From FEN-1139 sp038207155 (GTDB taxonomy: Bacteria; Myxococcota_A; Polyangia; Polyangiales; Polyangiaceae): a stretch of DNA of 64,000 nt. Location: assembly GCA_038207155.1 (NCBI GenBank), contig JBBRAB010000010.1, forward strand, positions 1 to 64,000, given 5' to 3'. The position numbers and the translations under genes are program-made. The first letter of the stretch is position 1. Every line of letters begins with the position of its first letter. This document shows, piece by piece, positions 1 to 7,453 of the stretch. The notes below the pieces were generated by a model. The model searched no databases, was not told the DNA's origin, and saw only the letters and a program-made list of their open reading frames with translations.

Positions 1-181
1 GTACGCGCGTGAAGGGGTGACCCATCTCTGGTTCATCGATCCCTTGGCGGAGACGCTGGAGGTGATGCGGCTCGATCAGGGCAGCTACCGCATTGTTGGC
101 ACCTGGAGCGGCACCGCGGTCGTGCGCGCGGAGCCCTTTGAGGCCTACGGGCTTGCTCTAGCGGAGCTGTGGTCGGCGTAG
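1..181 (+). CDS. Uma2 family (DUF820) endonuclease-like protein, C-terminal fragment
   Basis: The open frame enters from the left edge (first full codon at base 2) and stops with TAG at 179-181, leaving about 59 residues. The visible part holds the pattern EGVTHLWFIDPLAETLEV, followed by a strand-rich stretch and a short helix ending in ELWSA. This matches the C-terminal half of Uma2-type proteins, a PD-(D/E)XK-like fold common in many copies in myxobacteria and cyanobacteria. The biological role of the family is poorly known. The catalytic N-terminal part and the start lie outside the window, so activity cannot be judged. Confidence 0.7.
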   Translation, partial: YAREGVTHLWFIDPLAETLEVMRLDQGSYRIVGTWSGTAVVRAEPFEAYGLALAELWSA

Positions 182-263
182 CGGAGCGCGCGGTTTAGAT
201 CCAATTCCACAGGCCCCCAACAAAAGCACGCATCGCTTTGGACCCCTGTCCGAGCAGTATTTC

Positions 264-407
264 GTGACGCGTGACAGGAGCAAACAGAGATGGGCGTTCG
301 GGGGCTTTCACCTCGGCGATCATGACTGGCTGACGGTTGAACTGATAGCGCTAACAGCGCTGATTTCAGCAGTGTTCGCGGTCGTGGTCGTCGGGGTGGG
401 GCGTTAA
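264..407 (+). CDS. Possible 47-aa single-pass membrane protein (weak)
   Basis: The 370-base stretch 182-551 between the Uma2 fragment and the next gene holds only this candidate. A GTG at 264 opens a 47-codon frame ending in TAA at 405-407. The first half is polar (TRDRSKQRWAF) and the second half is one hydrophobic stretch (VELIALTALISAVFAVVVV) that could cross the membrane. No convincing ribosome binding site precedes the GTG, and I recognise no family. It may be a chance frame in an otherwise empty intergenic region. Confidence 0.2.
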   Translation: MTRDRSKQRWAFGGFHLGDHDWLTVELIALTALISAVFAVVVVGVGR

Positions 408-551
408 TGTTGGAGCGTTGACTGAAGTTTCTCGGGTTTTGGCCGCTCAGGTCCAGACGTGGGCGCGCGGGGGGCGTGGCTCACTGGAGGTCGCACTCAT
501 GAGTTGTCTGCGCACTTCCTGCCGGGCCGCCCCGCATTGGGAGTCAAGAGC

Positions 552-863
552 ATGAACCAGTCGCAACGCTCGGGGACCTATCGCATTGTTGAGCAGGCTG
601 CTACGTCGAGTCGCCTGGGCGCGCCGCTTGCCGGCACGTCAGCTCGGTCGCAGCGCTCGGCGCAAAAGCAGTGTCGCGCTCGGGCGCTTGCGCCGACGGA
701 GCTCGGTACATTGACCGCTCGGCTTGAGGCCTCGCTACAACGCGCGCTGGTGCCTTGGGTTGAGCGACTCACGGCTGCGCAGCAAGCGTCGCTCGAACAG
801 ACCATGCGCGAGGCCTTGGTGATAGATCCTGTCGCGCTCCAGCTCGCAGAACCGCGCGAATAG
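552..863 (+). CDS. Small hypothetical protein, paralog of the 1677-1949 product
   Basis: Encodes 103 residues. I chose the ATG at 552 because the upstream extension from 459 is Arg/Gly-rich and unlike the rest. The N-terminal 55 residues are Ser/Arg/Ala-rich and probably disordered. The C-terminal 45 residues are predicted helical. They align without gaps to the C-terminus of the protein at 1677-1949: shared pattern A-L-x-P-W-x-x-R-L-x-x-A-Q then R-E-x-L-x-x-D-P-V, 14 identities in 31 positions. It converges on the sigma-factor gene, whose stop lies 4 bases past this stop. Placement beside a sigma factor makes an anti-sigma or regulator role conceivable, but that is inference. Confidence 0.6.
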   Translation: MNQSQRSGTYRIVEQAATSSRLGAPLAGTSARSQRSAQKQCRARALAPTELGTLTARLEASLQRALVPWVERLTAAQQASLEQTMREALVIDPVALQLAEPRE

Positions 864-867
864 CGCG

Positions 868-1680
868 CTAGGCGGGGTTTGCCAGCTGAGCTTGCGGTGG
901 CGGGACATGGCGAAGGCGCTTACTCAGTCGAGCCAATGCCCGCGTATGCAGTCGACTTGCCCAGGACTTGCTGAGCTTCATGGATTGCCCGACCTCGTCA
1001 AGGCCGCGTCCCTCGAAGTAGTAGCCCTGTATGACGGCCGCCTCGTCGCTTGGAAGGTTGGCGAGCTCGCCTTGAATTAGGGTGACAAGCTGACTCAGCG
1101 CGTAAGCCGCTTCGGGATCGAGGACGGCCTCACCCGCGCGCGCCTCAGCTTGCGCGCGTAGAGCTCCCGCGACGAGCGACATAGCTGAAGCGGCGACCAT
1201 CGTCGCGATATGCGAGTCAAGCGCGTCTTCGGCATTCGCCGGGGACTCAGTCGCGAAGGCTGGCGAGAAAGCTAGCTCGGCTTGACCTTCACTCGCTAAA
1301 TTGGCGGCTTCCAGCGCGGCGAGTCGTTCATAGGCGCGGCGCGGAAGCGCAGCCATTTTGCGGACTCCGTCGATCATCGTGCCGCGCACGCGGTAGTTGG
1401 CGTAGGCGCGAAAGGGCACGCCGCGCGCGGGGTCAAAGCGACGTGCGGCATCAAAGAGCCCCTCACGACCAAGTGCCATCAGCTCGTCAAACTCGGCGAG
1501 GTTGCCGAGACTGCGCGCGACCTGCAACGCGATCAGCTTCACGAGCGACAGCTCAGCTTCGAAGAGCGCGTGCACTGCTGCGTCGGGCGATTCAGGCGCA
1601 GCGACGTCGAGGTAGCTTGCAGACGCAACCTCGGGGCTCGCGGGCTCTGAGCTGCATTTGGCACCGAGAGTGGATCTCAT
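868..1680 (-). CDS. RNA polymerase sigma factor, sigma-70 family, FliA/sigma-28-like
   Basis: 270 residues. Region 2 lies at about residues 44-114 and carries the FliA-type signature: GREGLFDAARRFDP, then PFRAYANYRVRGTMID and LPRR. Region 4 lies at about residues 190-255 (LPSDEAAVIQGYYFEG, then a helix-turn-helix with SKSWASRLHTRAL). The part between them is Ala/Glu-rich and unlike a standard region 3. It would recruit RNA polymerase to an alternative promoter set. Its ATG overlaps the stop of the upstream gene by 4 nt (ATGA, 1677-1680), so the two are probably translated together. No flagellar genes are nearby, so a flagellar role is not implied. Confidence 0.85.
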   Translation of the reverse strand: MRSTLGAKCSSEPASPEVASASYLDVAAPESPDAAVHALFEAELSLVKLIALQVARSLGNLAEFDELMALGREGLFDAARRFDPARGVPFRAYANYRVRGTMIDGVRKMAALPRRAYERLAALEAANLASEGQAELAFSPAFATESPANAEDALDSHIATMVAASAMSLVAGALRAQAEARAGEAVLDPEAAYALSQLVTLIQGELANLPSDEAAVIQGYYFEGRGLDEVGQSMKLSKSWASRLHTRALARLSKRLRHVPPPQAQLANPA

Positions 1681-1949
1681 TCGGTCCCCTCGGGATCTTG
1701 ACCCATGGCGCCACGCAGCAGTTCCTCAACCACGGGATCGGTACGCAGTTGCTCGCGCAGAGCTTCCCGCATCACATCGATTTGCGCGCTACTGAGGCGA
1801 CCCTGCCAGGGCAAAAGGGCGAGCTCAAGACGGCGCTCGAGGTAGCCCTCGCGCGAGAGCGCTCCACTCTGCAGCTGCGCCAGAGCCTCGCTCCCCGTTT
1901 GGGCTGGGGGAGCAGACTTGAGCAGCGATAGTCGCACTGGGCTCGCCAT
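1677..1949 (-). CDS. Small helical protein coupled to the sigma factor; possible regulator
   Basis: 90 residues from the ATG at 1949, which has a GGGGAG just upstream; a TTG at 1958 is an alternative. The C-terminal half is helical and rich in Leu/Arg, with LALLPWQGRLSSAQ then REQLRTDPVVEELL. It is a clear paralog of the protein at 552-863. The stop overlaps the sigma-factor ATG by 4 nt, the arrangement typical of a sigma factor and its partner regulator. No FlgM or anti-sigma motif can be assigned with confidence, so the role is inferred from position only. Confidence 0.7.
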   Translation of the reverse strand: MASPVRLSLLKSAPPAQTGSEALAQLQSGALSREGYLERRLELALLPWQGRLSSAQIDVMREALREQLRTDPVVEELLRGAMGQDPEGTE

Positions 1950-2045
1950 GCTCCCCAACGATAGCGCAAAAACTCAAAACGCCGCAGGCTGGTTGCCTTC
2001 GGCGCTCGTTTGAAGTCGCGGAATGAGTCGCTGCTTGTAGATTCG

Positions 2046-2134
<89 letters not shown>

Positions 2135-2221
2135 GTGGTGCAGCGGACGTTATCAGCATCCACTCGACCGCGCTCTCGTGTTAGCGAAGAAATTCGCTCG
2201 TCAAAAAACTCGGCTATTTAG

Positions 2222-2308
2222 CGGAGAGAGAGGGATTCGAACCCTCGGTACTCGTTAGAGTACACCTGATTTCGAATCAGGTACCTTCGGCCGCTCGGAC
2301 ATCTCTCC
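2222..2308 (-). tRNA. tRNA-Ser (anticodon CGA)
   Basis: 87 nt on the minus strand with acceptor stem GGAGAGA/TCTCTCC. The anticodon loop is TTCGAAA, giving CGA for UCG codons. The variable arm is long and the T-arm is standard. CCA is not encoded. It lies 89 nt upstream of the tRNA-Ser(GGA) gene in the same direction and closely resembles it, so the pair probably arose by duplication and may be co-transcribed. Confidence 0.95.
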
Positions 2309-2498
2309 GCGGCCGAATCTGGCAGGCAAGCTGGGGACTGTCAACCGCGGGAGCGACGGATCCGGACGGAAATAGTCGGTCCGTTTAGGGCCCAATGGCC
2401 GGTCGTGACTCTCCAAAAAGCCAGGACTGCCCAAGACAAAATGCCAAGACGGGCACCCGACAGGGCACCCGCCTTGCGAGGCGCCGGCCTTGCGCCGA

Positions 2499-3950
2499 CT
2501 ACTGGTGATAGTTCGGAGCTTCCTGCGTGATGATCACGTCGTGAACGTGACTCTCACGCAGGCCCTGCGAGGTGATCCGAATGAACTTGGCGTTCTGTCG
2601 AAGCTCGTCGATCGTGCGGCTGCCCGTGTAACCCATGCCAGAGCGCAGGCCACCAACGAGCTGGTTGAGGATCGAGCCGAGGGAACCACGGTGGGGCACT
2701 CGTCCCTCGATGCCTTCAGGCACGAGCTTCTCGTCCGCGGTGCCGCCCTGACCGTAGCGGTCCTTGCTGCCCTTCTTCATGGCACCGAGTGAGCCCATGC
2801 CGCGGTAGGCCTTGTACGAACGACCTTGGAAGAGCACGAGCTCCCCGGGGGCCTCGTCGGTACCGGCGAACACTGAGCCGATCATCACGCTCGAGGCGCC
2901 CGCTGCGATGGCCTTGACGACCTCGCCTGAGTACTTGATGCCGCCGTCAGCGATGATCGGGATGCCCAGGGGTTCAGCGACCGCAACACAGTCCGCAATT
3001 GCCGTGATCTGAGGCACTCCGACGCCAGCCACGATGCGCGTCGTGCAGATGCTGCCTGGCCCAATGCCGACCTTCACGGCGTCCGCTCCGGCCTCGATCA
3101 GGGCGAGGGTTCCCTCAGGGGTCGCCACGTTACCCGCAATCACCTGGATCGACCGGTGGCGGGCCTTGAGCTCCTTGACCGTCGAGATGACGTTGAGCGA
3201 GTGGCCGTGCGCGGTGTCGACGCAGATCACGTCCACTCCGGCGTCTACCAGCGCGTCCATGCGGGCCATGCGATCGGGTCCGGGACCAATCGCCGCACCG
3301 ACGCGCAGACGACCACGCTCATCTTTCAGGGCGTTCGGGTTGCGGTCGGCCTGGAGCAAGTCCTTGATTGTGATGAGGCCGACGAGCTTGCCGCCCTCGA
3401 CCACCAGCAGCTTTTCGATGCGGTGCCGGTGCAGAAGCTCGCGGGATTCTTCCTGCTTCACGCTCGGGGAGACCGTGACGAGCTTGGTCGTCATTAGGGC
3501 GCTCACCGGCTGGTCCAGGTTCCTCTCGAAGCGGATGTCCCGAGCGGTCAGGATGCCCACGAGCGTCTCGCCGTCCACGACGGGCAGGCCGGAGACGTCA
3601 TGCTCGCGCATCAAGCCGACCGCATCACGGAGGGACTTATTCGAGGCGACGGTCACCGGATCGATGATGATGCCGCTCTCGGCGCGCTTGACCCGCTCGA
3701 CCTCGTGCGCCTGCGCGGCAGGAGGGAGGTTCTTGTGGATGATACCGATGCCCCCGAAGCGGGCCATCGCGATGGCGGCGCGCGCTTCAGTGACGGTATC
3801 CATCGCAGCCGAGAGAATCGGCGTATTGAGCGAGATATCTCGCGTGAGCCGGGTGCGCACGTCCACGTCGTTCGGCGTAAATTCGCTGTACGCGGGCACG
3901 AGCATTACGTCGTCAAACGTCAGGCACTCGCGGAGGTTCCGGTCAAACAT
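2499..3950 (-). CDS. guaB: Inosine-5'-monophosphate dehydrogenase
   Basis: 483 residues, a normal length. It oxidises IMP to XMP with NAD, the first committed step of GMP synthesis, in the cytosol. The N-terminus has the family start LTFDDVMLVPAYSEF. Two CBS domains are inserted at about residues 95-205. The barrel carries the IMP-binding and catalytic loop GIGPGSICTTR, with the active-site Cys at about residue 300, and the mobile flap region near YRGMGSLGAM. The C-terminal signature GYTGSRTIDELR is present. guaA is not adjacent. The 228 bases upstream separate it from the divergent chaperone-like gene. A TAGGCT lies 10 nt upstream of the ATG and could be a -10 element. Confidence 0.97.
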   Translation of the reverse strand: MFDRNLRECLTFDDVMLVPAYSEFTPNDVDVRTRLTRDISLNTPILSAAMDTVTEARAAIAMARFGGIGIIHKNLPPAAQAHEVERVKRAESGIIIDPVTVASNKSLRDAVGLMREHDVSGLPVVDGETLVGILTARDIRFERNLDQPVSALMTTKLVTVSPSVKQEESRELLHRHRIEKLLVVEGGKLVGLITIKDLLQADRNPNALKDERGRLRVGAAIGPGPDRMARMDALVDAGVDVICVDTAHGHSLNVISTVKELKARHRSIQVIAGNVATPEGTLALIEAGADAVKVGIGPGSICTTRIVAGVGVPQITAIADCVAVAEPLGIPIIADGGIKYSGEVVKAIAAGASSVMIGSVFAGTDEAPGELVLFQGRSYKAYRGMGSLGAMKKGSKDRYGQGGTADEKLVPEGIEGRVPHRGSLGSILNQLVGGLRSGMGYTGSRTIDELRQNAKFIRITSQGLRESHVHDVIITQEAPNYHQ

Positions 3951-4178
3951 GGCCCACTCTAGCCTAAGGTCTGGTCGGGGCCAGCCGATGCTTGAGTTGG
4001 GCGTGTGCCTTGCTGGTCACGCCGGACCGGCCAAACAACCAGAGTGCCGCGGTCAGGTCCACGCTGAGCACAGCTTTCTACTGTGAGAACACTCCGGTTT
4101 TTCCTGATTTGGGGGGTCGGAGAACCATGCGTCTCTGCTCGACGGGCGGTGGAGGCTCCGTGTTAGTGTGGCGCCACC

Positions 4179-4586
4179 ATGGCCAGTTCCGCGGAAGACG
4201 TCGAACGACTCCTTGCTCAGTGCAGCGTCCCCTTCGAGAGCGTCTCGAGCGGGACCTGGCTCGTGCACATCGCGACCGGTCAGGCGCCCGCAGTGCTGCG
4301 GCTTGAGTCACCGGTGCTGCTGTTGCAGGTAGACATCGGCGCGGTCGCGCTTGCGGACTCTCAGCAGCGCGCAGCCTTTTATCAACGACTGCTTGAGCTC
4401 AACGCTACCGGATTGCTGCATGCGTCCTACGGACTCGAGAAAGGCCACGTCGTGCTCGGCGCGGCACTCGAGCTCGAGAATCTCGATAGCAATGAGCTGG
4501 CGGCCGTTCTCGCCGATTTGGGGTTGGCGCTCTCCGAGCATCTCCCCGAGCTTTCCACGCTGATCAGTACCTCCTCGCAGAGCTGA
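4179..4586 (+). CDS. YbjN/CesT-like (type III chaperone fold) protein
   Basis: 135 residues, acidic, with alternating strands and helices: AEDVERLLAQCSVPFE, then strands around VLLLQVDIGAV, then YQRLLELNATGLLHASYG and a final helix NLDSNELAAVLADLG. This layout is that of YbjN or type III secretion chaperone-like (CesT) folds, which bind partner proteins. The gene ends 6 nt before pspA, so the two form an operon. No secretion apparatus is nearby, so an accessory role to PspA or the secreted protein downstream is more likely than a true T3SS role. That is inference. Confidence 0.65.
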   Translation: MASSAEDVERLLAQCSVPFESVSSGTWLVHIATGQAPAVLRLESPVLLLQVDIGAVALADSQQRAAFYQRLLELNATGLLHASYGLEKGHVVLGAALELENLDSNELAAVLADLGLALSEHLPELSTLISTSSQS

Positions 4587-4592
4587 CGAACC

Positions 4593-5408
4593 ATGGGCAT
4601 TTTTTCTCGCATCGCGACTCTCATCAAGTCCAACATCAATGATCTGATCAGCCGCTCGGAAGACCCCGAGAAGATGCTCGAGCAGATCATCCTCGACATG
4701 AATGAGCAGCTGCTGCTGGCAAAACAGCAGGTGGCTGGCTCCATTGCCGATGAAAAGCGACTGCGCAGGCAAGCCGATGAAGAGGCGGCTCGCGTGGCTG
4801 ACTGGGAGAAGAAGGCCATGCTCGCCGTGCGAGCAGGCAACGACGAGCTCGCCAAGGAGGCCTTGGCACGCAAAAAAGAGCACCAGGGGCTGTCCGAGCA
4901 GATGGAACAGCAGTGGCTCAAGCACAAGCAGTCGGTCGATCAGCTCAAGCTGGCGCTGCGCGCGCTCAGCAATAAGATCGAGGAAGCGAAGCGCAAAAAG
5001 CTCCTACTGATCGCTCGCCAGAAGCGCGCTGAAGCGCAGCGCCAGATCCACGAGACCATGAGCGGGCTGCAGAACAACAGCGCGTTTGAGGCCTTTGACC
5101 GCATGAGCTCGAAGGTCGACCAGATCGAAGCGCAGGCGGAGGCCAGCGCCGAGCTCAGCGAGCAGTTCACGGGCGACACTCTGGCGCAGAAGTTCCAGCA
5201 GCTCGAGGTCACCGCCGGAGCAGATGAGGACCTTCTGGCGCTCAAGCGCAAGATGGGGGTACTACCGAGTGAGCCTGAAAAGCCGGCTCTGCGCGTGGAG
5301 GCCAGCCCCACTGACGAGCTCGAGGAGCTGTCTGAGGCCGAGCATGCCGAGCTGGCACGCGCCCTGGCCGACCTTGAGGCGGACGAACAATTGCGCGTGA
5401 AGCGATGA
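4593..5408 (+). CDS. pspA: PspA/IM30 family membrane-stress protein
   Basis: 271 residues, beginning MGIFSRIATLIKSNIN, the amphipathic membrane-binding helix typical of PspA/Vipp1. The rest is almost entirely heptad-rich coiled coil to about residue 200, including EDPEKMLEQIILDM, a family hallmark. An acidic C-terminal extension (about 210-271) follows. PspA proteins are ESCRT-III relatives that assemble on stressed inner membranes. It follows the YbjN/CesT-like gene by 6 nt and overlaps the next gene by 4 nt (ATGA). No pspF or pspBC genes are visible. Confidence 0.92.
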   Translation: MGIFSRIATLIKSNINDLISRSEDPEKMLEQIILDMNEQLLLAKQQVAGSIADEKRLRRQADEEAARVADWEKKAMLAVRAGNDELAKEALARKKEHQGLSEQMEQQWLKHKQSVDQLKLALRALSNKIEEAKRKKLLLIARQKRAEAQRQIHETMSGLQNNSAFEAFDRMSSKVDQIEAQAEASAELSEQFTGDTLAQKFQQLEVTAGADEDLLALKRKMGVLPSEPEKPALRVEASPTDELEELSEAEHAELARALADLEADEQLRVKR

Positions 5409-7372
5409 GGTGGCGCATGTTCAAACAGACGAGTTTTGCAATCCTTGGACTGTGTTTGGGTTTGAGCAGCGTGGCCACGGCCCACGCGGCCGACGGTGTG
5501 ATGCTGCCCGCCTTTCCGCTGGGTAACGTCAAGCTACGTCTCGATGGTCAGCCTAAGGAGCTGCCGGGAAGCTGGACAGCGCTCGAGACCGTCCTTTCCG
5601 GCAAGCCGTCGCATGGCGCCGCGACCGCACAGGTGGCGATCGTCTACGACGATGACGCGCTCTACGTCGCGATGCGCATTGAAGACGACAAACTCGTGCG
5701 CACCAGTGGCGCCGGAGAGCGGGAAGATCACGGCACGCTGATGCTGGCGTTTCCGCTCGGAGGTGGCCGTTATCACAGCTACTCCATCGCCTTGTACCCC
5801 GGGGAACCGGGCAAATTGCCCGGTCTTGTCAAGGTGGGCGGTAAGCCCGCGCCGGGCGCCACTCTCGTCGAGGCTCCCGAGGCCGGCGGCTACACCTTTG
5901 AGTCGCGCATCCCTTGGTCGACGTTCCCCGAGGCAGCGCGGCTGCGCGTGGGTCTCCGCGCGGCGCTCACCTGGACGGATGCCGACGCTCCGGGTCACGT
6001 GACGGCGCAAATTGCGTCGAGCCCCGGTCGTGAGGGGGCGCAGCTGCCGGCGCTGCTGACCGAGTCCGAGCAAGCCCTGCATTCCGCTTTGCTACGTCCG
6101 CAGAGCATCGGGATCGAGCCCTCGCGTGAACTCTTTGGCAACGTCAATGCGGACCCCGCTGACGAACGCATTGCTTTGTTTGAGCGCTACCTTGTGGTGC
6201 TCGGCTCACGCTTTCGCGGCGGCGCGGAGTTTGTGAGCAGTGAGCACGGCGCCTCGAGCGCCAAGGCCGTCACTCGCCTGGAGCTGGCCGATTTCGATGG
6301 CGACGGTCGCGCCGAGATCCTGCTCGTGCTGCGTGTCGGTGCTGAAGACCAGTATCGTGAGCTGGTCGAGGTGATGCAGGTTAAGCCTGACGACTCGCTC
6401 GGACTGGCGTTTGCTCATGAGATCGGGTTCAAGAACTCGAGCGGTGAGCTGCACAATGAGCTGACCCTCAAGAAGGGCCCTCGCACGACGCTTCAGATCA
6501 GCGTTGGGACCTCGGACGGGGTCGACAAATCGAATTTTTCGGGCGGGCGTCCCTCCGACATGCCGGGCGCGCTGCTGCCTTGGGAATCGGTTGGTTCGGT
6601 CCAGTTCGGGCTGACCGGTGGCCAGTTCAAGAAGCTGTCGGAAACACCGCAGACGCCACGCACCGGTGCTGCGCCCACCAGCAAGAAGAGCTCAAAACCG
6701 CCGGCTTCCGAAGACGCCCCGGCGCCGCCGGCGCCGCGTCCCCCGAGCGCCGACGAGCTGCTTGACCAGGTCTACGGGCTCTATCGCAAGGACCGCAAGG
6801 TTAAGCCCGGAAAGCCGCGCTTTGATTTTGTCACCGATGTTGCTGCGGATTCTGCCAACGAGCGTGTGCTCGTTCACGACCGCGACATCGTCTGCTTCGG
6901 CAAGCATTTTCGCGATGGCGCCAGCTACGTGATGACGACCTTGGGCGTGCCCAAGGCTGACGACATCATCGACATGACCGCGCGCGACCTCACCGGCGAC
7001 GGTAAGGCGGAGATCATCGTGCGTACCGTGGTCCACGCCAAGCTTCGCATCGAGAAGCGCGAGGAAGACCTCGAGCGATACGTGGTGTTCGTCTACCAAA
7101 TCGCCGAAGACGGCATCAAACGGGTATTCGCGGCGGATCTCGGTCATGCGCTGGGCGGCAAGCTGGTGCTTGGCGGCATGCTGCTGGTGCCCGGACGCCG
7201 TGGCCTCGAAATCGAGCTATTTCCAGGTCGCGCGCAGGGTTTCACGGACAAGACCTATCCGCTCAACGAGGAGACGAGCGCGACCGGCGGCGTCGAGCCG
7301 CTGCTACTGCCGTGGAGTTCGACCAAGTCGCGCCGCTTCAGCTTCGACGGCTCGAAGTTCGTGGCGCGCTGA
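5405..7372 (+). CDS. Secreted protein with CBM9-like domain and FG-GAP-like repeats
   Basis: 655 residues. A Sec signal peptide occupies about residues 1-29 (cleavage after ATAHA). The ATG at 5405 overlaps the pspA stop, and an ATG at 5417 gives a tidier signal peptide. Residues about 45-200 look like a family 9 carbohydrate-binding/DOMON-type sandwich (VAIVYDDDALYVAMRIEDD). Two Asp-rich calcium-loop motifs follow, DFDGDGRAEILL at about 297 and DLTGDGKAEIIV at about 527. A Pro/Ser/Ala linker lies near 420-455. It is probably a periplasmic or surface-binding protein without a visible catalytic site. Tight coupling to pspA suggests an envelope-stress link. Confidence 0.7.
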   Translation: MRWRMFKQTSFAILGLCLGLSSVATAHAADGVMLPAFPLGNVKLRLDGQPKELPGSWTALETVLSGKPSHGAATAQVAIVYDDDALYVAMRIEDDKLVRTSGAGEREDHGTLMLAFPLGGGRYHSYSIALYPGEPGKLPGLVKVGGKPAPGATLVEAPEAGGYTFESRIPWSTFPEAARLRVGLRAALTWTDADAPGHVTAQIASSPGREGAQLPALLTESEQALHSALLRPQSIGIEPSRELFGNVNADPADERIALFERYLVVLGSRFRGGAEFVSSEHGASSAKAVTRLELADFDGDGRAEILLVLRVGAEDQYRELVEVMQVKPDDSLGLAFAHEIGFKNSSGELHNELTLKKGPRTTLQISVGTSDGVDKSNFSGGRPSDMPGALLPWESVGSVQFGLTGGQFKKLSETPQTPRTGAAPTSKKSSKPPASEDAPAPPAPRPPSADELLDQVYGLYRKDRKVKPGKPRFDFVTDVAADSANERVLVHDRDIVCFGKHFRDGASYVMTTLGVPKADDIIDMTARDLTGDGKAEIIVRTVVHAKLRIEKREEDLERYVVFVYQIAEDGIKRVFAADLGHALGGKLVLGGMLLVPGRRGLEIELFPGRAQGFTDKTYPLNEETSATGGVEPLLLPWSSTKSRRFSFDGSKFVAR

Positions 7373-7385
7373 CCCGTGAACGCAA

Positions 7386-7448
7386 GGCTACAGCCATCAG
7401 CTGGCTGTAGCCGAGCCGGCGCTGCAGCGCTTGTGCTGGCAGCGCGGC
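7386..7448. terminator. Two adjacent hairpins between convergent genes
   Basis: A perfect 10-bp stem (GGCTACAGCC/GGCTGTAGCC, 7-nt loop) lies at 7386-7412. A second GC-rich imperfect hairpin lies at 7415-7448. They sit between the stop at 7372 (+) and the stop at 7454 (-). Neither has a T-run, so they may act as transcript-stabilising 3' structures or Rho-dependent ends rather than classic intrinsic terminators. Confidence 0.5.
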
Positions 7449-7453
7449 TTCGG

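Noticed and set aside
2310..2498. An intrinsic terminator or riboswitch between guaB and the tRNA genes
   Set aside because: There are repeated GGGCACCC and short GGCGC/GCGCC pairings, but no strong stem with a T-run and no known riboswitch fold.
3034..4086. A 350-residue plus-strand frame over guaB
   Set aside because: It mirrors guaB codons on the opposite strand, is Ser/Arg-rich and lacks any domain.
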